64,000 nt of DNA from Azospirillum soli (GTDB lineage: Bacteria; Pseudomonadota; Alphaproteobacteria; Azospirillales; Azospirillaceae), in assembly GCF_017876165.1 (NCBI RefSeq), contig NZ_JAGINQ010000010.1, forward strand, positions 124,001 through 188,000, written 5' to 3'. The notes beneath the pieces were generated by a model, which worked only from the letters and a program-made list of their open reading frames with translations, was not told the origin of the DNA and did no database searches. Shown in pieces: positions 57,915 through 64,000 of this stretch; position 1 is the stretch's first letter, and every line of letters begins with the position of its first letter. Made by a program: the position numbers and the translations under genes.

Positions 57915-58175
57915 TCGGCTCTTAAGGCCCCATCTAAGAGAAGCGCATTCCCCGGATCGCTCCGGCGGCCGTCCCGGCCACCGGGCCCGCCGTGGAAAAG
58001 GTCCACGGATGGGTCGCGGGGATCAAACGACGTGCCCGCCCAAAATATCGGCTGGTCAAGCGGTTCTCTGCCCAAAGGTTCAGAGTCTCCGGTAACCCTG
58101 GGATCGCCGTCGTACGATGCACCCTAATGGGGACGGCGGGGCAATCCAACCTTTTTTTTGGGGGATACCCCGGTT

Positions 58176-59027
58176 TCAACGATCATTCCGCCCCCGAACG
58201 CATCGTTCCACGCCGCCGAGGTCGCGGAAAATCCCGGTGACGGCGATGCCGGCTGCGGCGAGCAGCCGCGCCACGTCCCCCGCCTGCCCCTGCCCCACCT
58301 CCAGCGCGGCAATTCCGCCGGGGGAGAGAAGGCTTGGCAGTTGGCGCGCGATGATCCGGTAGGGGGCGAGCCCGTCCGGCCCGCCGTCCAGCGCGCGGAG
58401 CGGGTCGTGCTCCCGCACCTCCGGGGCGAGGGTGGCGATGTCGGCGCTGGGGATGTAGGGCGGGTTGGAGACGACCACGTCGAACCGCTCGGCCAGGCCG
58501 TCGCCCCAGTCGCCGGTCTGGAAGCGCGCGCGGTCGGCGAGCCCATTGCGCGCGGCGTTGGCGGTGGAGGCGGCGACCGCGTTCGGGCTGAAGTCCACGC
58601 CAAGGCCGGTCGCGTTCGGCAACTCGGCGAGCAGGGCCAGCAGGATGCAGCCGGTCCCCGTGCCGAGGTCGAGGATGCGCAGCGGCGCCTTGGGGTCGGG
58701 AATGTCCTTCAGGACCGCCTCAATCACCGTTTCGGTGTCCGGGCGCGGTTCCAGCGTGTCGGCGTTGAGCGCGAGGTCGAGGGTCCAGAACTCCCGATGG
58801 CCGAGAATGCGGCCGACTGGCTCGTGCGCCGCGCGGCGGTCGATCAAGGCGAGCAGGCGCGCGGCGTCGGACTCGGGGACCGGATCGTTGGCTCTGGTGA
58901 AGAGGCCCTCGCGGGTGAGGCCCAGCGCGTGCTCAATCAGCAGGCGCGCGTCGAGGTCCGGCGTGTCGATGCCGGCGGCGGCAAGGCGGGACTCGGCGAG
59001 GCGGCGAAGGGCGCGGAGAGTGGTCAT
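58176..59027 (-). CDS. prmC: Release factor glutamine methyltransferase
   Basis: 283 residues. Methylates the GGQ glutamine of RF1/RF2. N-terminal helical domain, SAM motif LRILDLGTGTGCILLALLAE, catalytic NPPY in DVVVSNPPYIPSADI. prfA, its substrate gene, lies directly upstream in the string but is separated from prmC by an inserted DUF559 cassette at 59056-59510. Confidence 0.95.
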   Translation of the reverse strand: MTTLRALRRLAESRLAAAGIDTPDLDARLLIEHALGLTREGLFTRANDPVPESDAARLLALIDRRAAHEPVGRILGHREFWTLDLALNADTLEPRPDTETVIEAVLKDIPDPKAPLRILDLGTGTGCILLALLAELPNATGLGVDFSPNAVAASTANAARNGLADRARFQTGDWGDGLAERFDVVVSNPPYIPSADIATLAPEVREHDPLRALDGGPDGLAPYRIIARQLPSLLSPGGIAALEVGQGQAGDVARLLAAAGIAVTGIFRDLGGVERCVRGRNDR

Positions 59028-59055
59028 CGCGCGCCATCCAACCCGGACATTATGT

Positions 59056-59098
59056 CCCCTCCCCTGCGAAGCGGGGGAGGGTTAGGATGGGGGCAAGT
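59056..59098. repeat. Left inverted repeat of the DUF559 cassette
   Basis: 43 bp. Its first part folds into a hairpin CCCTCCCCTGC-GAA-GCGGGGGAGGG (11 bp, one wobble), then TTAGGATGGGGGCAAGT. The matching right repeat is at 59468-59510. Confidence 0.9.
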
Positions 59099-59116
59099 AT
59101 CCCCCCGAGACCACTG

Positions 59117-59515
59117 ATGAGAGATGTGACGCTCAAGTACCGCGCTCGCGACCTTCGCACCCAGCCGACGGATGCGGAGACGATGTTGTGGCGGTTTTTG
59201 CGCAGGGAGCAGTTGGGCGGATGGAAGTTCCGGCGGCAGCACCCTATTCCGCCGTACATCGCGGACTTCGCCTGTATTGAGGCCAAGCTGCTTGTCGAAG
59301 TGGACGGGGGCCAGCATGCGGATTCCGCCTACGATGCGGCGCGGAACAGGCATTTGCGGCTGCATGGCTGGCGGGTCCTGCGATTCTGGAACAATGAGGT
59401 GTTGGGCAATCCGGAGGGGGTTGCACAAAGCGTTCTGGATGCTCTTGGAGGGATCCGGGATGCGGACACTTGCCCCCACCCTAACCCTCCCCCGCTTCGC
59501 AGGGGAGGGGATTAG
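59117..59515 (+). CDS. DUF559 (Vsr-like) endonuclease-domain protein
   Basis: 132 residues from ATG 59117. Features: RARDLRTQPTDAETMLWRFL, then QLGGWKFRRQHPI, PYIADFACIEAKLLVEVDGG QH with the acidic nuclease core (Asp50, Glu61, Asp63), and LHGWRVLRFWNNEVL. These mark the DUF559 family, related to Vsr/restriction endonucleases. The last 15 residues, TCPHPNPPPLRRGGD, are encoded by the right repeat, and the TAG stop lies outside it in flanking DNA. An ATG at 59087, within the left repeat, is also in frame. Activity is not known; the family has no defined job. Confidence 0.85.
   Translation: MRDVTLKYRARDLRTQPTDAETMLWRFLRREQLGGWKFRRQHPIPPYIADFACIEAKLLVEVDGGQHADSAYDAARNRHLRLHGWRVLRFWNNEVLGNPEGVAQSVLDALGGIRDADTCPHPNPPPLRRGGD
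59468..59510. repeat. Right inverted repeat of the DUF559 cassette
   Basis: 43 bp, complement of the left repeat except for one base (C for T at the 12th position). It is translated as the C-terminus of the DUF559 protein and ends 7 bp before the prfA stop codon. Confidence 0.9.
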
Positions 59516-59516
59516 G

Positions 59517-60564
<1,048 letters not shown>

Positions 60565-60590
<26 letters not shown>

Positions 60591-61872
60591 GTCGCTCGTC
60601 CTCACTCGTTTCTTCGTCACCCAGCCCGAACAGGCGCAACAGCAGCCGCTCGGCAGCCGCCCGTTCGGTCAGGCCCGCTCCGTCGCCCTCGGCGGCCAGG
60701 GAGCGCAGCACCTCCGACGGACGGTGCAGCAGCCGATTGACCAGCAGCCGCGTGGCCGCCTGCGCGTCCAGCCCGCCATGCTCGGCCAGGAGCCGCCGCC
60801 GCTCCGTCTCGAAATGCGCCCGCAGCGCCGCCACGGCGGGCACGGCGGCGCGTTCGGCGCGGGTGCGGACGAAACCGGCCAGAGCCTCGTCCACGATGGC
60901 CCAGGCGGCCCGCGTCGCGGCCTCGCGCCCGACCCGGCCTTGCAGCGCCACGCGCTCCAGATCGGCGAGGTCGTAGACGAAGGCCTCGTCCAGGCCGGTC
61001 ACGCCCGGATCCACGTCGGCCGGGATGGCGGCGTCCACCACGAACATCGGACGACGGCGGCGGCGCTTCAACGCCGCCTCCATCGCCGGGCCGGTAAGGA
61101 TATAGCGCCCCAGACCCGCCGCGGTCACCACGATATCCGCACCGGCCAGCGCGGAATCGAGATCGGCCCAAGGAACGAAGTGGCTGTTCATGCGCCGGGC
61201 GGCGGATTCGGCTCGGCGGTCCACAGGAGAGGCGACGGTCAGGCGGCCGAGGCCAGCTTCTCGCAAGCCGTCGAGCACCAGGGCGCCCATGTCGCCGAGG
61301 CCCATGAGCAGGCCGGAGCAGCGCTTCAGGTCGCCGTGCAGGTCGCGGGCCACCTGGACGGCGGCGGCGACGAGGGAGGTCGCACCCTCGGCGATGGGCG
61401 TCTCGCTGCGCACGCGCTTGGCGGCGGCATAGGCGGCCTGGAGGGCGGCTTCCAGTTCGGGGCCGGTCAGGCCGGCGGTGGCGGCGTGGCGGTGTGCCGC
61501 CTTCAATTGGCCGAGGATGTGGGGTTCGCCGACGATCTGGCTGTCGAGGGAGCAGGCGACCGCGAAGAGGTGACGGATCGCGTCCGCGCCGGTGTGGGTG
61601 TAGAGCTGGTCGGCAAGGTCCGGCTCCGGCACGCCCGCGCGGTCGGCCAGCAGGTCCGCGACGGCCAGCGCAGCCTCGTTGGGGCGCTCATGGGCCGCTT
61701 GGACCTCCACCCGGTCGCAGGTGCTGAGCCAGACGGCTTGGGTGAAGCCGAGGTCACGCAGGCGGCCGAGCATCAGGGGCACCTCCGCCTCTTCCGTCGT
61801 CAGACGGTCACGGAGCGCGCCCGAGCAGGTCCGATGGCTGGCGCCGATGACGAGGTAGGAGGTGGTGGTCAC
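60565..61872 (-). CDS. hemA: Glutamyl-tRNA reductase
   Basis: First enzyme of the C5 route to haem, NADPH-dependent reduction of Glu-tRNA; 435 residues from GTG 61872. Start [12 protein letters not shown], catalytic Cys in [15 protein letters not shown]-binding [22 protein letters not shown] at 61893 is in frame but falls inside a palindromic repeat, so the inner start is preferred; neither has a good ribosome site. The presence of HemA is striking because alphaproteobacteria typically use the Shemin (ALA synthase) route instead; the Rhodospirillales are mixed in this respect. Confidence 0.88.
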
Positions 61873-61888
61873 GGGTACGCGTTTGTTG

Positions 61889-61970
61889 TCCACAGATGAA
61901 CACAGATAAACACAGATCGCGATTCAGGGTGAGCCTGATCGCTCTGTGTCCATCTGCGTTCATCTGTGGA
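61889..61970. repeat. 82-bp palindromic element upstream of hemA
   Basis: Outer arms of 28 bp (61889-61916 and 61943-61970) match at 25 of 28 positions as inverted repeats. Inside them CGAT-T-CAGG pairs with CCTG-ATCG. The arms contain tandem CACAGAT units. Together they would fold into one long hairpin between ispG and hemA. Confidence 0.85.
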
Positions 61971-61978
61971 TCTGAAAA

Positions 61979-63109
61979 TTACTCAGCCGCCGACGCAGCT
62001 TCCGCGGCCGCCTTGGCGGCTTCGATCTCGGCGGCCTTCTTCTCGACAAGCCCGACGAGGTGCTCGACGATGTCCTGGTCCTTCAGGCGGTGATCGGTCA
62101 CGCCGGACAGATAGACCTGATGGGTGTTGTTGCCGCCGCCGGTCAGGCCGATATCGGTCTCGCGCGCCTCGCCGGGGCCGTTCACGACACAGCCGATCAC
62201 GGAGAGGGTCAGCGGCGTGGTGATGTGGGCGAGGCGCTGTTCCAGCACCTCCACCGTCTTGATGACGTTGAAGTTCTGACGCGCGCAGCTCGGGCACGAG
62301 ATGACCGTCACGCCACGACGGCGTAGGCCCAGCGACTTCAGCATGTCGTAGCCGACCAGAACCTCCTCGGCCGGATCGGCGGAGAGGGAGACGCGCATCG
62401 TGTCGCCGATGCCCGACCACAGCAACATGCCCAGGCCGATGGACGATTTCACCGTGCCGGCGCGCAGGCCGCCCGCCTCCGTGATGCCGATGTGCAGGGG
62501 GTAGTCGCAAGCCTCGGCCAAGCCCTGGTAGGCGGCGACGGCCAGGAAGACGTCGGACGCCTTGACCGAGATCTTGAACTCGGTGAAGTCATGGTCTTCG
62601 AGGATTTTAGCGTGGTTGAGCGCGCTTTCGACCAGCGCCTCCGGGCAGGGCTCGCCGTACTTCTCCAGCAGATCTTGTTCCAGCGAGCCGGCGTTGACGC
62701 CGATGCGCATGGAGCAGCCATGATCCTTGGCCGCCTTCACCACCTCGCGCACGCGCTCGGCCGAGCCGATGTTGCCGGGGTTGATGCGCAGGCAGGCCGC
62801 ACCGCTCTCCGCCGCCTCGATGGCGCGCTTGTAGTGGAAATGGATGTCGGCGACGACCGGCACCTTGACCTGCCGCACGATGTCCTTCAGCGCCAGCGCC
62901 GATTCCTGATCGGGGCAGGAGACGCGGACGATGTCGGCGCCCACCCGCTCCGCCGCCTGGATCTGCTCCACCGTCGCCTTCACGTCCGCCGTGGGCGTGT
63001 TGGTCATGGTCTGGACGGAGATCGGCGCGTCGCCGCCGACGAGCACGTTGCCCACGCGGATCTGGCGGGACTTGCGGCGGTGGATCTCGCGGTAGGGGCG
63101 GACGCTCAT
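61979..63109 (-). CDS. ispG: 4-hydroxy-3-methylbut-2-en-1-yl diphosphate synthase
   Basis: 376 residues. [4Fe-4S] enzyme of the MEP isoprenoid route. TIM-barrel start [20 protein letters not shown] with [12 protein letters not shown]; cluster ligands in [14 protein letters not shown] and [15 protein letters not shown] 63109 is chosen, giving [19 protein letters not shown]-terminal Ala/Glu tail follows the domain. It is downstream of rodZ-like, as in E. coli. Confidence 0.96.
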   Translation of the reverse strand: MSVRPYREIHRRKSRQIRVGNVLVGGDAPISVQTMTNTPTADVKATVEQIQAAERVGADIVRVSCPDQESALALKDIVRQVKVPVVADIHFHYKRAIEAAESGAACLRINPGNIGSAERVREVVKAAKDHGCSMRIGVNAGSLEQDLLEKYGEPCPEALVESALNHAKILEDHDFTEFKISVKASDVFLAVAAYQGLAEACDYPLHIGITEAGGLRAGTVKSSIGLGMLLWSGIGDTMRVSLSADPAEEVLVGYDMLKSLGLRRRGVTVISCPSCARQNFNVIKTVEVLEQRLAHITTPLTLSVIGCVVNGPGEARETDIGLTGGGNNTHQVYLSGVTDHRLKDQDIVEHLVGLVEKKAAEIEAAKAAAEAASAAE

Positions 63110-63260
63110 GGGGACAGGCCTCGGGGCAGCGGGACAGGAGCACAATAGCCGGAACGCCGGACGCGCCCTTATAGCGCAGCCGGCGTTACGCCTGAAGTGC
63201 GGTCCGGCGCGCCGGATTCAAGGGTCAATTCGGCTGGGGTGAATCCGGCGGGCGTGGGGA

Positions 63261-64000
63261 TCAGTGCGTGCCGCTGCCGCGCAGGGTCGGGGCGTGCTGG
63301 TCGAGCGCCACATCGCGCAGAACCTGCCCGACCGCGCCCAGCGGAGCGCCTTCCACCCCGTCGGTCACCACGGTCAGGCCGCCGGCGTTGCCGGTGCGCA
63401 CGCGGATGCCGGAGCGGTCGGGCACGCGGTACACGTCGCCCGGCTTCAGCACGCGGGTGAAGATGATCTCGCCGTTGCCGTCGCGGACCTGAATCCAGCT
63501 GTCCTGCGTGGCGCGGAGCTGGACGCGGGAGGCTTGGTTCTGGCTGCCGTAGACCTTGGACGGCAGTCCGCCGGCCTGTTCGCCGGGTGCGCGGGCGGCG
63601 GGCGCGGTCGGGGCCGTGTTGGCCAGGGCAGTGGCGCCCGGCGACAGGGGTGTCGGTTCCTGAGTCGTCGCCTCGGCCTCGTCCTCATCGGACGGTGGGG
63701 GCGGAACGACCGCCATCACCGGGGGAGCGGCCGGCGGAGCGGCGGGGATCGCGGCGGCGGGAGCCGGGCTCAGCGAGGGCTTCATCGCCGGAGTCGGGGC
63801 CGCCGGAACGGAAGCGGGCGCGGGTGCGCTCGCGACGGGGGCTGGGGCGGGTGCCGGAACGGGAGTTGCGACCGGAGCAGGAGCCGGGCCGGGTGCGGGC
63901 GCCACGGCCACAGGCGGAACGCTGGGCGGCGGGGGAGCCGGCGGGGCCGAGGCGCCGCCGGCCGCAGGCGGAACGGCGGGGGGGGCTTCGGCGGTCGTGA
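63261..64000 (-). CDS. RodZ-like protein, 5' end cut by window edge
   Basis: The visible C-terminal part is a long Pro/Ala-rich linker (PAPAPVATPVPAPAPAPVAS) then a DUF4115-type domain (QASRVQLRATQDSWIQVRDG, TRVLKPGDVYRVPDRSGIRV). RodZ has a cytoplasmic HTH, a membrane helix, this kind of linker and a periplasmic DUF4115 domain, and commonly precedes ispG. The HTH and helix lie outside the window, so the name is by context and C-terminus. Confidence 0.75.
   Translation of the reverse strand, partial: TTAEAPPAVPPAAGGASAPPAPPPPSVPPVAVAPAPGPAPAPVATPVPAPAPAPVASAPAPASVPAAPTPAMKPSLSPAPAAAIPAAPPAAPPVMAVVPPPPSDEDEAEATTQEPTPLSPGATALANTAPTAPAARAPGEQAGGLPSKVYGSQNQASRVQLRATQDSWIQVRDGNGEIIFTRVLKPGDVYRVPDRSGIRVRTGNAGGLTVVTDGVEGAPLGAVGQVLRDVALDQHAPTLRGSGTH

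Larger units (their letters stand above)
59056..59510 (+). mobile_element. DUF559 nuclease cassette flanked by 43-bp inverted repeats
   Basis: 455 bp bounded by inverted repeats of 43 bp (42 of 43 identical) and abutted by ATTATGT (59049-59055) on the left and ATTAGGT (59511-59517) on the right, a 6-of-7 match that may be a target duplication. It carries one nuclease-like gene and no transposase. It lies on the strand opposite to prfA-prmC; without it those genes would be only 34 bp apart. The whole-unit mobility is inferred; the repeats, the gene and the flanking match are seen. Confidence 0.7.

Noticed and set aside
58148..58175. Terminator after prmC from the T8 tract and GGGG-GATA-CCCC
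   Set aside because: On either strand the T-run lies on the wrong side of the small hairpin.
57992..58240. Small plus-strand frames in the prmC-DUF4167 gap
   Set aside because: No ribosome site, no domain and partial overlap with prmC; they look random.
59087..59116. ATG at 59087 as start of the DUF559 protein
   Set aside because: It lies inside the repeat and adds ten Pro/Gly/Arg-type residues outside the domain; the inner ATG is more likely, though not certain.

Overview
The window is a high-G+C alphaproteobacterial chromosome segment, most like Azospirillum or another Rhodospirillales member. This assignment rests on gene order and protein character, not on any search. The supporting signs are lptG divergent from pepA-holC, metX-metW, a chorismate mutase-hisC-tyrosine pathway string, rodZ-ispG-hemA-prfA-prmC-DUF4167 near clpB, many hybrid histidine kinases and chemoreceptors, a phasin, and an Atm1-type exporter. 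Coding density is high and most genes are housekeeping. I saw no rRNA, tRNA, CRISPR array, prophage or classical transposase.

Layout. 1-3.3 kb: end of lptG, pepA, holC. 3.3-8.8 kb: three sensor kinases (a HisKA_2 type, then a tandem pair of hybrid kinases). 8.9-14.5 kb: guaA, two GNAT acetyltransferases, an RsmB-type rRNA methyltransferase, mltA. 14.5-19.4 kb: a TetR regulator divergent from a two-gene RND efflux operon, with two inverted operator copies between them. 19.4-31 kb: DUF1491, a TPR/glycosyltransferase fusion, aromatic amino acid genes (tyrC, hisC, chorismate mutase), metX-metW, a PRC-barrel protein, an SDR, a hydrolase, a soluble chemoreceptor with a sugar-diacid-type sensor, a methyltransferase and gloB. 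31-41 kb: GST, cupin, then a copper regulon (cueR, copA, copZ and a possible outer-membrane protein) interleaved with class II aldolase and a large membrane-bound hybrid kinase. 41-50.7 kb: rpmB, phasin, meaB, haem oxygenase, atm1, a chemoreceptor, a hairpin-rich intergenic block with a tiny lipoprotein, an SH3 lipoprotein, azlCD. 50.9-57.9 kb: HlyIII-type protein, lepB, a DUF892 protein, clpB, NUDIX, MOSC, DUF4167. 58-64 kb: the minus-strand string rodZ-ispG-hemA-prfA-prmC.

The most unusual object is at 59056-59510. A DUF559 (Vsr-like) nuclease gene lies between near-perfect 43-bp inverted repeats (42 of 43 identical). Each repeat is itself a strong hairpin. The cassette is abutted on both sides by a 7-bp near direct repeat (ATTATGT/ATTAGGT), and it sits against the strand of the host gene string, between the prfA stop codon and prmC. 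The nuclease reading frame runs through the right repeat and takes its stop codon from the flanking DNA. It looks like a mobile nuclease cassette without a recognisable transposase. A second, unrelated palindromic element (82 bp) lies just upstream of hemA in the same gene string, and two isolated hairpins of similar design occur at 36538 and 53152.

Copper handling is coherent: cueR overlaps the end of copA, copA has a textbook MerR-type promoter with a 19-bp spacer, and almost the same operator recurs 4.8 kb away upstream of copZ. Signal transduction is also dense. The tandem kinases at 5237-8837 combine a kinase whose own receiver lacks key residues with a downstream protein carrying an intact receiver, which suggests they work as a pair.
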